This document shows positions 34,868 to 45,824 of a stretch of DNA of 64,000 nt, piece by piece. The notes under the pieces are model-generated. The model worked only from the letters and a program-made list of their open reading frames with translations. It ran no database searches and was not told where the DNA came from. The position numbers and the translations under genes are program-made. This DNA is from Saccharina japonica (Eukaryota > Sar > Phaeophyceae > Laminariales > Laminariaceae). Numbering within the stretch: the first letter of the stretch is position 1; each line of letters opens with the position of its first letter. The stretch covers positions 226,960-290,959 of the forward strand of contig MEHQ01001025.1 in NCBI GenBank assembly GCA_008828725.1, read 5' to 3'.

Positions 34868-36843
34868 ATGCCGAGCGGCCGTAAGGCAAAGACGGCAGAG
34901 AGCATGGTTCCCCTTCCGTCCGTCGACTCCGGTGACGCCACTCGGGCGCGCGCTCAGCGGAAGGACAAGCTCGCGGCATCTCGCGCACGGGCCGCTGCCG
35001 CTTCAGCTGCCGTCGCCGCCACCACCGCTGCTGCAGCCGGCGGCGGCGGAAGCGGCGGTGCTTCTCCGGGTGGCGGTGGTAAAATGAACGTCCTTCAGCA
35101 GATGCGAAAGCTGAGGAACAGAGAGTCTGCTGCTATCTCCCGCGGGCGTGAGAGTGGCCGCGTGGGACAACTCGAGGACCAGGTGGAGGCGCTGGAGGCG
35201 GAGAACTTACAGCTCCGACAGCGTGTCGATCACTTCGAGAGCGCCGAGGCGGGCGAAGAAGGAAGCGACAGCAATGGCGCCGATGACGCCGATGGAAGCA
35301 ACGCCTCCGACGATGCCGCCGCCGCCGGCGATGTTGCCGATATTGATGACGAGGAGGAAAAGGAGGATGGTGATGATGACGGTGGTGATAAGGATGACTC
35401 GCTTACATCAGAGGTACCTGGAAACCCGCGCTTGCTTGTTCCCCTTGACTCTGTCGCGGCCTCCGTCGCGGCCGCGTCTGACAATAGCGCCCCCAGCACC
35501 GCTCACGCTGCCATCGCAGCCGCCGTCCCCAGGAGTGGGTTCTACAGCCACGCGATACCGCACGCGGGTGCTGCCCATGCCGCTTGCGGAGCTTCTCACG
35601 GCGCTGCTCACAGTGCGGCTGCTAGCTTTAACATGATTTCGCGACCAGCAGTGTTTGCGTAAACACCCCTCATTCGGCCGGCCCAAACCGCCCCCCCTCT
35701 ACCACCCACTACAACCGCTTCGCCTCTTATCCCTCCGCCTTCGACGTGTTCCCCGCACTCCTCGCCCCTCTTTCTCCTCCCTCCCTACCATCCCTCCATC
35801 CCTTTCCCCGCTTGTGTCACTTCCTTTTCACCACCGGCCATCGTTGGGTGTGTTGGGTATCGAGAACGAGGCGAGGGTGGGGGAAAGGGGGAGGGGGGGG
35901 GGGAGAGAGGAGCCAAGTGTGGAGAATCAGCAATGGGGTATATCTAGAGTCGTTTTTAATGAGGGGACGCACCTTGGTGCCGGCCGAAACTTAAGTCTTC
36001 CGGCAGCGGAGACAATCACAGCTACGCAGCAACAGCACCACCAGCAGAGCCAGCAGCAGTACCAGCAGCGGCAGCGGCACCAACAACAGCAGCAACAGCA
36101 GCACCACCAACAGCTTCAGCACCAACAGCTGCAGCACCAACAGCTGCGCTACCAACAGATGCAGCACCAACAACAGCTGTACCAGCAACAGCAGCACCAA
36201 CACCAACACCAACAACGGTATCTCGCTCAGCCAATAACCTCGGCCGCGGCGGCGGCAGTGGCGGCAACAGAGGTAGGCCACGCGACGTTCGCGAACTACC
36301 CGGTAGGACAATCACAGCACCGATACCACCAGGCTTCAGGAGATTTGCGTTATCCCGCACAGTCAGGCTACACTAACCAAGCGTATGGCATACCAGGGGG
36401 TGTGGGGGTGGGGGTGGGAGCGGAGCGGGGGCGGGGGCGGGAGGGGGGGCGGGGCGGGGCGGGGCGGGGCGGAACGCGGAACGGAGCGTGGGGGCGGGGG
36501 CGGCGAGCGGGGACGCGGGGGTGCAGGGCGAGTGGGAGGTCGAAGGGCGGGGGCGAGGGCGGGGGTGGCAGAGCCGGAACCACTCACTTGGGTGAACGCC
36601 GTGGCGGCGGGGTGGTCCCCCCCGGACGGTGGTGGCGGTGGCGGCTACGACCACGAGGAGGAAGAAGACATCGACTACTTGTTCGCCGAACTCACGGCGG
36701 AGGACGGGGGGGGGGGGGGGGGCAGGGGACAGGCTTGGTCGAGGGACGGGGAGGGAAGTACGGAGAGACGGTGGGGGGAGGGGGGCGCGGTGGGAGAGGG
36801 ATACATGTATCGTTCAAGCGTGAGGCACTACTGTGGTCCCTGA
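34868..36843 (+). CDS. bZIP transcription factor, three-exon model
   Basis: Predicted nuclear DNA-binding regulator that would act as a dimer. The start is ACCACCATG at 34868. Residues 84-92 (NRESAAISR) are the N-x7-R basic region; x9 then leads to leucines at 102, 109 and 116 and Phe at 123, an exact bZIP signature with a short zipper. Before it is an Ala/Gly-rich part, after it an Asp/Glu-rich stretch (about 124-184), a possible activation region. Exon 1 is 34868-35658, exon 2 35996-36399, exon 3 36572-36843. Intron donors are GTAAAC and GTGTGG, acceptors CTTAAG and GTGGCAG, and the phases match at both joins. Exon 2 adds a Gln/His-rich tract ending in AYGIPG, exon 3 an acidic DHEEEEDIDYLFAEL motif. 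The model totals about 488 residues. Without splicing the protein ends after 264 residues. The bZIP identity is firm; the exon ends are inference, and exon 3 crosses a long G run. Confidence 0.8.
35659..35995 (+). other. Predicted intron 1 of the bZIP gene
   Basis: The donor is GTAAAC and the acceptor AACTTAAG. The unspliced stop codon TAA overlaps the donor. The interior is C/T-rich (CTCCCTCCCTACC) followed by a G-rich run, then A/T-rich sequence just before the acceptor. Length 337 bp. Confidence 0.5.
36400..36571 (+). other. Predicted intron 2 of the bZIP gene
   Basis: 172 bp of almost pure G-rich sequence between donor GTGTGG and acceptor GTGGCAG. Joining a phase-1 exon end to the next exon keeps the frame and yields IPG-E-PEPLTWVN. 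Long proline-rich minus-strand frames here are shadows of the G runs. The transcript strand has many GGGG tracts. Confidence 0.5.
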
Positions 36844-36879
36844 AGCGGCGGCTGTGGTTGCGGCTGCTACGGCGACTGC

Positions 36880-39290
36880 GTTATATCGTTGTATAACGAG
36901 GCGTTGTTGATGTCCCTTGGACAGCGTTGATGGCGGTGGCAGTGGTGGCGGCGGGGAGCGAAATGTACCGTTACAGAGCGAAGTGATGTTGGTATCTCTT
37001 GGGCAGCGGCGATGACCGTAATGGTGGCGGTGACTGCGGCAGTGAAAGGGGCGGAGCCGGAGTGGGGGGGTAACTGCGCCATTACAGAACGGGATGCAGT
37101 TGGTATCGCTTGGGTGGCTGCGGCTGTTGCAATGGCGGTGGCGACAGTGGCGGTTGTGGAGAGGAGCGAGCCGTGGGAGGGAATAGTATCGTTGCAGAGA
37201 AGCTGTTAATGCCACCCGGTCAGCAGCGGCGGCAGTGATGGCGGCTGCGGCTGTGACTACGGTGGTGGAAGGGGGGGCGGAGCAGGGGGAGGCAATAATT
37301 GGTTTAGAGCGAGGCTCTGTTGATGGAGACGGTTGGGGCGGCGGTGGTCGCGGTGATGGCGCGGGTGGCGGAGCGACGGCGATTAATGTGCTATTACGGA
37401 GCGATGCGCTGTTGGTGTCCTTTCGGTGGCTGCGACGGCGGTGATGGCGGTGATGGCGGTAGTGATTGAGGGCAGAGCGTGCGAGACAAGGTTATCGTTC
37501 CTTAGTGCGGCGTTGCTGTTACCCCTTGAGCTGCTGTGGCTGCAATAGTGGTGGCGGCGGCGCCTTCGGGGGCAGGAGCAGGGGCGGGGGGGGGGGGGTG
37601 AGGGGGGGGGTGGTCGAGAAACATATCGTTGCAGAGCGAGGCTTTGACGATGTCCTTTGGTCAGCGGCGGCGGGAATGGCGACCGCGACTGCTACGGCGG
37701 CGGTTACAGCGGTTGAGGGGGGAGCGAAGCCGAGGGTATTACAATATCGTTACAGGACGTGAAGCTGGTGGTGTCCTCGGACGGCGTAGGCGGTGCCGAC
37801 TATAGCTGGGGGCGGCGGAGCGTATTAGAAAAACGTGTCGACACATAGCGAGGCGCTGTTGATCCCCCGTGCTCAGCGGCGGCGGTTGTGGTGGATGCGG
37901 CAGTAGCTGCCGTGGCAATTGCGGCGGTAGAGGGGAGAGCGGATCGGGGGGCAGTATAGTATTACAAGACGGGGCGCTGTTGGGGTCCTGCGGCGGCAAT
38001 GGCGGTCGTGGCGGCGGCGGGGTTTGGCGGATATTGAGAGATATACGTATCGTCGCAGAGGGCTGTTGAAATTCCTTGGTCAGCACCGGTGGCGATTGTA
38101 GCGGCTGTGGTCACTGTGGCGGCAGCTGCGGCGATGATTTCGGAGGCGGACGGAGCAGCGGAGCGGGGGGGGGAGGTGGGGATTCCTCGTTTCAGAGCTA
38201 GGATAATTTTTACCCCTTGGGCGGCCATGATGGGAGGTTTCGAAGAAAGAAAAACGTATTGTTACTGAGCCGGGTGCTGTTGATGTCCGTCTCGGGTGCC
38301 GTCGACGGCGAAGGGGGTGGTGGCGGCTGTGGCGGCTGCGGCTGCCATGGCTGCGGGGCGGGGAGCGGCACGGGTGGGAGAAATAGTTCGCTGTAGAGCG
38401 AGGCGCTATTATTATCCCTTGCGCGCCGGTAGCGGTGGGTGATAGTGGCTGCGACGGCGGCGGTTGCAATGCATAGTTACAGGGTGAGATACTGTTAATT
38501 TCCCTTGGGCGGATGTGTTTGCGGCGGTAGCGGTGGGGACGGTGGCGGAGGCGGAGGGGGGGATAGCATCTGAGCGAACCGTATCGTCAACGATGGGCGT
38601 TCTGTTGATACCCCTCAGTAAGCGGAGGTTGCGGCTGCTGCGACGACACTTGCGGCGGCGGAGGGGCCAGCAGAGCGGGGGACAAATATACGGTTTCAGG
38701 GTTAGGCTCTGTTGATATCCCTTGGGCGGCAATGGTGGTAGCGGCGATAGAGAGGGAGGCGGACGAGGATGCATGTGTCGTTCGAAGGAGAGGCTCTGTC
38801 GATATACCTTGGGCGGCGTCGACCGTACCTATGGTGCTGGCGGTGGTTGGGGCTGTGTCTTCGGCTCGGGCTGCTTCGGTGGTGGCTGTGGGGGTGGGGG
38901 GGGAGGCGGCACAGGGGGGAGAAATGTAGCGTCACAGATCGAAGCGGTATTGATGTCTCTTGGGCAGTGGAGGTGGTGGCGGCGGTCGCAGGGGGCGGGG
39001 GCGAAGCTTGTTAGAGAAACGCATATTTATAGAGCGAGGCGCTGGTGATGTCTCTTGGGCAGCGGTGGAAGCGACGGGTTCAGTCGAGGCGGCGGGGATG
39101 GAGGTGCTGTTGGTATTCCTTAGGCAGCGACCGCGGCACGGGTTCGGTGGTGCCGACGCCGGGGGAGAGGAGAGGCGGTAACTGTATCGTTACACAACGA
39201 TATTGCAGTTTCCCTTGGATAGCGTCGGCGGCAGTGGTGGTGGTGGCTGCCCCTCGGCAACGGTGACTGCAGCTGTGCGAATGGTGCTGC
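36880..39290 (+). repeat. Degenerate GGC-rich tandem array, about 110 bp unit
   Basis: A core of the form GAGCGAGGCGCTGTTGATGT then CCCTTGGGCAGCGGCGG recurs about every 80-130 bp, for example near 36896, 36978, 37090, 37310, 37637, 37852, 38274, 38400, 38490, 38708, 38793, 38945, 39034 and 39190. Roughly twenty diverged units are seen, with GGTGGCGGC filler between cores. Both strands have many short open frames from the triplet bias, none with a recognisable domain. It begins directly after the bZIP gene's last exon, so part may be its 3' UTR. Confidence 0.8.
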
Positions 39291-41439
39291 TCGTGCTTGT
39301 GCGAGTTGAAGTTCGAGCGTTCCTCGTGGATCAGGGTGGTCGCACCTTACGTGAGATTTTACCCGGCCGGTACCGTCGGCAATAACAGCGGGGGGGGGGG
39401 GGGGGGGTGAGCGCAGCCGGCTCGAGGGGGTTCGGTGGTGTGCTTTACCTAGGACAGACGCGAAAGAGACGATACCGATTTTCTGACTAAATGCCTTTGT
39501 TTTGATTTCGCGGTCTGCTGCATGACTGCGTGGAGAGATTTAGTGTCACATGTCGAGGGGGGGGTCGGGGGTCATGTGGGCGAAGCATATTTGCGCAACG
39601 GGCATGCGCGCAAGCGAGTGGGGCTGTCGTTTGTGCTTGGGATGGGGATGGGGATAGGGGCTACGTGTTGCTCGACGGTTTACGTGTCGTACATGTTCTT
39701 GGGAATAATACCACATGAAGGATATGATTGGCTAGCTATTCCGGTATTATCATATCTGGTAAATTTGTTGAAGACATGTACCTGGTATGTGGGTCGGCCA
39801 CGTTTCCGGCTGGCACGCGATCGGTGAATATAGATGTCAGTGCCATCGTAAATACAAGGTGCAGTTTGACCTTTGTCCATCTGAATGTCCCTATGCCTTC
39901 GACCTTTCTCTTGTGCCTGATGTTTGTTTTGTTATACCTTGTCTGGCACCAGACATGTTTTATTGTGTGTGTTGAATACCGCTTTTAGAAAGCACTTTTC
40001 GTGCGCCAAAGTGCACACGGCAGCAGCAAGCAGCAGGAGCGGTAGTACATTACACGTGGTCTCTTGAGGGGAGGGATCAAGGAGAAGGAACTCACAGCGT
40101 GCACGGGCCTGGTGACGGTGTCGTGACAGGCAGGAGTGGGGTGGGGGTGGGGAAGATCGATTCCCCACGAGTTTCCCCACGTTTAATTATGTGTGTGTCG
40201 TAATGTTGCTCCTTTTTATCATACGTAGTACTCTCGTGACGACGTGATGCATACGAGATCTTTGTGTCATCGTCACGGATACCACCCAATGATTGTTTCC
40301 GGAGTTGCACAGTTTGTTTACGCAAAAAAAGGGGGCGGAGATCGTTTGACTTTCGTATATTTGACAGTTGAACGTCAGTACGTGCAGCTTAGCTTGAGGA
40401 AAAGGGTTTAGCTACCACTAGTGCGTGCGTTAATGGTATACCTCAGGTGGATATTTTACCTTGTATCTTACGTTTTACAGGTGATCCATGTTATTTTGTA
40501 CCAGTATGCGTTTGTTTGTGTTTGTGTTGTTTATTTTTATATTTCATAGTTCCCAAATGAGCAAGATACAAAGTGCGAAGCATGTAAATTACCGCAGTTT
40601 TAGTGTGCACTGAGGGATTTCAGGGAATTGTCTGTGCATCTCTAGTGACCACTGATGGAAGATTGGGCTGGCGTCTGGAGGAAGCAAAAGGAAGCAGAGG
40701 AAGGGAAGGGCCATTCGTTTGTCTTCAGCTTCACGCACGGCTGTGCGAGTATAACAGAAGAGGCACACGAACAGACGGTATTGCACTGCCTTCTTTTGTC
40801 GTTGACAAACCTAGAGGTTAGGCTGTCGTTGGTTGAGGTTTTCTCCCGCCCATCCGTCCATTCTTATCTCGAGGGTGGATGGAATAGAGCGGCTACACGA
40901 GGTGTATGCCACACCGTCTTATATTCATAGGTATTGTCGGTGATTGGCAATCCGGAGCGTACAAGGAGTATGTCCATCGTTTACTACCATTGGGGGTCTC
41001 GGTTGTCCCGAGACTGCGCTTGTTAGAGGCCCGGCCAGTTGAGTAGGGGGGGGGGGCTCTCGGGTACTGCTATTATGGTAGGAAACGAAAAGCCGTGGCC
41101 GGTGGCGCGGTTCTCGAACTGTGCCAGTAGAGCCCCTTCCCAACGTCGCAGATAATAAGGACATGGAAATTACGAAGGATTTGCACTAAACATACCGTTG
41201 GTTTGTGGGTGGAGCGGAGGGTGATGGGTGGTGGCGACATGTTTGTCGTTGTTATGGTCCAACTAGATGTGATACGCTTTGTTCTGCGGGATGACACGAT
41301 ACTGACTGTGTTCTGTGTATGAATCCGTCTTAACCATCCGTCATGTGCCCTGATTTTGATTTTGCTTCTTCTGTATTGTCCATGACAAAACAGAGCACTT
41401 TCAATATTTTTATGCGCGTGAGCTATAAAAGCCTTCAGT
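39291..41439. other. No gene seen
   Basis: A long G run lies at 39390-39408. The rest is unique sequence with short frames only. A small frame at 39522-39827 has hydrophobic residues but no family match. Confidence 0.45.
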
Positions 41440-42310
41440 TTATTGTGACTGATGTTTCGCTTCGTTTAACAATGAACAAAATAACGAAATTAGACCGTCG
41501 ATGTGTGCGGGAGGCGTTCTCTCGCCAAGCCTTTCTTGGTCGTTGGTCTTCCACTCCCCCCCCCCCACGATGCTCGACGCCAGCTGATAGACGAAACTGC
41601 TACCCGGTTCCCGAAGGTGTCCAAAGTTCTCCACCGCGAACGTGGCAGGTTTGTGGCTGTCCTCGTCGAAAAGCACGTACACGACTACTTCAAACAAACG
41701 TATAGCCTTGGTACTTACGCGCCCCGCAAGCAGAGGCTGCTGCTCCATCTTGGTCAGTGCCCCGTGCCGGTGTACCGGCGCTTGTGGGTCCGCATGGGTC
41801 GTATCTAGAGGATGGGCTCATTGGACGCACCCCGAAGAGCTCCGCTCCTGATGAACGTCCATCCTTTGGTAATGATTCGCTTTCAAGAGCTCCCCGCGCT
41901 CGGCTTGGTGAGAGGTCTCAAACCGCTTGATCATGTGGGGGGGGTCGCGCGTGAAGAATGCTCTGGAATCTGGAACAGGTGCGTGCGTTCCCTGTCTCCA
42001 CGTCCACTACATTGCAGCAGGGTTCACCTCACCGCCACGTACTCCTCAATCCCCTTGCAGCACACTCACATACATACCCACTAACTCTGGCGTATGTACG
42101 ACACGGAGCAAGTATACTGGTTGTAGCGCCTTCACCTTGCATCCTCATGTAGCTAGCCGTCGCGAAGGCTCGTGTCTGCATCCAACGGAGCTCGGGTCAC
42201 TCGGTCCTGGCGGGAGTACCGTCTCCGGCAGCTCGTCCAGATAATCTGGCTGCGTAACGTGACGGCCCCGGTTGACCATCTTGCCCAACGTCTGTTGAGC
42301 TTTCGGGGAG
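41440..42310 (-). CDS. Possible multi-exon gene, product unrecognised
   Basis: Three protein-like stretches lie on the minus strand. From about 42305 to 42150: KMVNRGRHVTQPDYLDELPE and onward. From about 41930 to 41820: MIKRFETSHQAERGELLKAN and onward. From about 41806 to 41440: a stretch that begins after the acceptor-like CCATCCTCTAG and includes GALTKMEQQPLLAGR and FDEDSHKPATFAVENFGHLR. A strong donor-like GTAAGT lies at about 41716, though the frame is also open through it. Parts of the plus strand are open too. No family is recognised, and the exon joins were not resolved. A decayed gene would look similar. Confidence 0.35.
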
Positions 42311-42890
42311 CCAGTGCACGGGTGGACGGGACCTCCCTCTTTCGACGTCCTAAATCAAGTTGTGCAAAATACAGGCGTTCTAAGCACCCTTTGGAAACAT
42401 CCGGCACAGTGCGGATTTGTCTACATTCAGCGGACTCTGAGTCTTTTATATATGTCCCGAACGGTGCTAAGAAAGTCAGTCGGTTGAATTGGCCTACGCT
42501 TTCTGGGTTTTGCTGCATTGTTGGCATTCCAAGAAGGTGCATGTAACGCCTATTGTTTGCGCACCTTATGTTGGGATGTTGAAAGAGGGGGTTCCGTCCA
42601 CCCCCATGATCGGTTCATGTGCCGCCTGTGGGACGTTTAAGTTTCGTAGAACCTGACGCCGTTGATCTTCGGCTCCTCGTGTGCTTGTTGTGATGTGATG
42701 TGTACTCTAGGCAGTAATGTTCCCCCGAAATAGTGTATCTATCCATTGTTTATAGACGGCGTGAGGCCCAAATAAAAACTTCAAAATAGAATTATCGTTA
42801 GTATCAACTTGTTTTTTTTTTTATCTCTCACACTCGAATATAACATTTTGTAAGCTACCTCGTGAAACCGCCGAAGATCCTTTCAGAGGG
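42311..42890. other. No gene seen
   Basis: A minus-strand frame (42153-42542) overlaps the candidate gene but reads as a shadow. There is an AATAAA-like motif near 42770 and otherwise unique sequence. Confidence 0.4.
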
Positions 42891-42891
42891 G

Positions 42892-43080
42892 TCGAACGTT
42901 TTTGTCGTCTGTTTTCAACACATCAGCTGCCAGGTGGTTTTATCAGACGCTTGGTCGGCGCCCGCCAGATACCATCTATCAAGGTGTGAGAACTATGATA
43001 CTAGGGTCTAACCAGCGCGATCCTTTGAGGGTTCATGACGCACTCGTTTGGTTTGTCGATAGATGCCAAACTTGAAAAAT
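42892..43080 (+). repeat. Tandem duplication, copy 1 (about 190 bp)
   Basis: Starts TCGAACGTTTTTGTCGTCTG and ends ATGCCAAACTTGAAAAA. It shares ACATCAGCTGCCA, GGTCGGCGCCC, AGGTGTGAGAACT and AACCAGCGCGAT with 43135-43335. Confidence 0.8.
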
Positions 43081-43134
43081 GGTCCATTTCATGTATCATA
43101 CCAGGTATCAACTGTGTATGATATCAAAGAGTGA

Positions 43135-43335
43135 TCGAGAGTTTTTGCCGTCTGATGTCAGTACATCAGCTGCCAAATGTTTTTTCGCTAGACGTCTGGT
43201 CGGCGCCCTCCATATATCATCGGCCGAGGTGTGAGAACTGTGATATTAGGGTAGGTCGGAGCCCCTAACCAGCGCGATTCGTTCTGAGTTCATGACGCAA
43301 TCGTTAGGTTTGTCAATCGATGTCAAACTTGAAAA
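43135..43335 (+). repeat. Tandem duplication, copy 2 (about 200 bp)
   Basis: Diverged partner of 42892-43080, with an inserted GTCGGAGCCC. A third, shorter repeat of a different motif (GAGCTGACGAGAC/GAGCTGATGAGAC) follows at about 43395 and 43455. Confidence 0.75.
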
Positions 43336-43944
43336 CATGTATATTTATAGTATGATATTAACTACCTAGTACGACGTATGATATCATGCGTAGAGCTGAC
43401 GAGACAAGGAAAGTCTACTTTTTGTATGATATCAACTATGTGTGTTACCATAGAGCTGATGAGACGAGGCCCCGTCTTAGTACTTGACGTATGTGTTGTC
43501 TGGCATGTACGAGACAAATAGACCCATAGACCCACGTATGTACGAGTACATTGTGTGCGGATCGGTGCTCTAGGAAGTAGAGAAGCGCTATGGCAAGCCG
43601 TACCTGGCGGTGGTATACTGACGGTGTATCACACCGTTGAGGTCTATCATAGAGTTGGTGACACGGGTCCCCCGTGGTAGAAGCTGAGTTTTCTGGTACA
43701 GTATGTTCGACGAGTAGCGTAGTTAAGTTTCGACGAATCTGTTGATAACATGTTAGGGTTCAACAATGTAGAGGTTGTGCCGCTGTATTTATGGATTTGG
43801 AATTGGCAGTATTCACACGATACGCAAAAGTAGCATCGACGGGAGATACCAGGTATCAGTCAGCGCATCGTACGCCGAAGCACAACATACCATACACCCA
43901 TACACGATAGCATCCACGAGGTATACCAGGTACCAGGACTGTAT
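43336..43944. other. No gene seen
   Basis: Rich in TATGATATCA and ACCAGGTA motifs. It leads into the hairpin satellite at 43945. No 5' end motif shared with the second satellite element was found. Confidence 0.4.
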
Positions 43945-45517
43945 ACTGCGAGGGTTGCCCCTCAGGGCAACAGCGAGGTCCCGTCGCACCCGGGGTTGAT
44001 ACGATCACATCTCCGGGCGGGAAATACTTCCATTCATTTACAACTCCAACGGCCCGGGGACGCCAATGGACTTCCCCCGGTTCGATACCGCCTCACAAGG
44101 TGTGGAAAACCCAATACCACGGGAACATTTTACGGTTGCCTGACCCTCATAGAGCCAGTGTGCGGCGAGAGTTGCCCCTCGGGGCAACGTCGAAGTCCCG
44201 CCGCACCAGGGAATAATAATGTCTCATTCCCGGGTCATACATCCTTCCATACATCTACAACTCCAACAACCCGGGGACGAAAACGGACATCTCCCGGGTC
44301 GATACCGCCCCGCAAGGTGTGGAAACCCCACCACCACTGGCTGATTGTTGATTTTGCTGGAGCGCTGGAGTTCATGGAGCCAGCACGCAGCGAGGGTTGC
44401 CCCTCGGGGCAACAGCGATGTCCCGCCGCACGCGGGGATGATATGATCACATCCCCGGGTCAGAAGTCCTTCTATACCTCTACAACTCTAAAGACCCGGG
44501 GACACAAACGGACACCGCCCAGGTCGATACCGCCTCACAAGGTGCGGAAACCCCAACCCCACGTTTGTTTTTGCGGTTGCCTTGCCCTCATAGAGCCAGT
44601 GTGCGGCGAGAGTTGCCCTTGGGCAACGTCGAAGTCCCGCCGCACCCGGGGATGATAACGTCCCATCCCCGGGTCGTACACCCTTCCATACATCTACACA
44701 GCCAACAACCCAGGGACGAAAATGACATTCCCGGGCTCGATACCGGCCCGCAAACCCTACCACCATTGGCTGATCGCTGATTTGGCTGAGGCGCTGGAGC
44801 CGAGAGATCCAGCACGCAGCGAGGGTTACCCCTCGGAGCAACGGCGAGGTTCCACCGCTCCTGGGCATGATATGATCCCACCCCCGGGTCATAAGTCCTT
44901 CCATACATTTACAACTCCAACGACTCGACGACGAAGCAAACACCCTTCGGGTCGATACCGCCCCACAAGGTGTGGAAAACCCAACCTCACGGGCTAATTT
45001 TCGTTTGCCTGGCCCTCATAGAGCCAACGTGTGGCGAGAGTTGCCCTCCGGGGCAACGTCGAAGCCCCACCGCAAACGAGGATGATAACGTCCAATCCCC
45101 GAGTCAGAAATCCTTCCATACATCTACAACTCCAACAACCCGGGGACGAAAACGGACATCCCCGGGGTCGACACCGCCCCACAAGGTGTGGAAACCCCAA
45201 CCCCACGGGCTGATTTACGGTTGGCTGTCTCTCATGGAGCCAGCGCGCGGCGCGAGTTGCCCCTCAGGGCAACGGCGAGGTCCCACCGCACCCGAGGATG
45301 ATAACGTCGCATCCCTGGATCAGAAATCCTTGCGGACAACTACAACTCCAATGACCCGGGGACGAAAACAGACACCCCCTGGGTCGATACCGCCCCGCAT
45401 GGGGGTTATTATTTTCCGGTTCTCAGTGGTACATCACAGCACACTGTTAAATTAAATGCGAGTACTATGGGCAACGCAGATCTAGCGCCACAGGCGGAGC
45501 CGTGGCCGTACCGCTAG
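43945..45517 (+). mobile_element. Satellite-bearing element 1, Helitron-like 3' end
   Basis: Seven monomers of about 217 bp, with the stem-loop core at about 43955, 44173, 44397, 44613, 44826, 45041 and 45258. They alternate between types A (GCACGCAGCGAGGGTTGCC) and B (GTGTGCGGCGAGAGTTGCC). The last monomer is distinct (TTGCGGACAACTACAACTC), and a unique tail of about 120 bp follows. The tail ends GCCACAGGCGGAGCCGTGGC, CGTACCG, then CTAG. A GC stem followed 7 bases later by CTAG resembles a Helitron 3' end; no helicase or Rep gene is present. Long frames on both strands run through the satellite and are artefacts. Confidence 0.65.
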
Positions 45518-45536
45518 TATTATTAAATGCTGCTAT

Positions 45537-45577
<41 letters not shown>
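45537..45577 (+). repeat. (CTGT)n microsatellite
   Basis: About ten uninterrupted CTGT units just after the CTAG end of element 1. Confidence 0.97.
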
Positions 45578-45824
45578 AATTGAGTAGCGCTATCCAGAGC
45601 GGTTCAGCCCCACCTTTGCCCCATGGGTAAGGAGGCTGGGTACCACAACCCGCAGAACACAGGGTCCCATGCCACGCCGAGCCGTGGCCGTGGCACAATC
45701 CCGACGCAGTTCTGGCAGCCATCTAGCCAGCCTACCTGCTGACTTCCAATTTTTGAATTACTATTCTGGCAGCTGATTGGTTGCCCAAATCCATGCCAGT
45801 GGCTTCTGGCTCTTTATAGAACAT

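Noticed and set aside
36363-36654. Proline-rich minus-strand frames
   Set aside because: They are the complement of the G-rich second intron of the bZIP gene.
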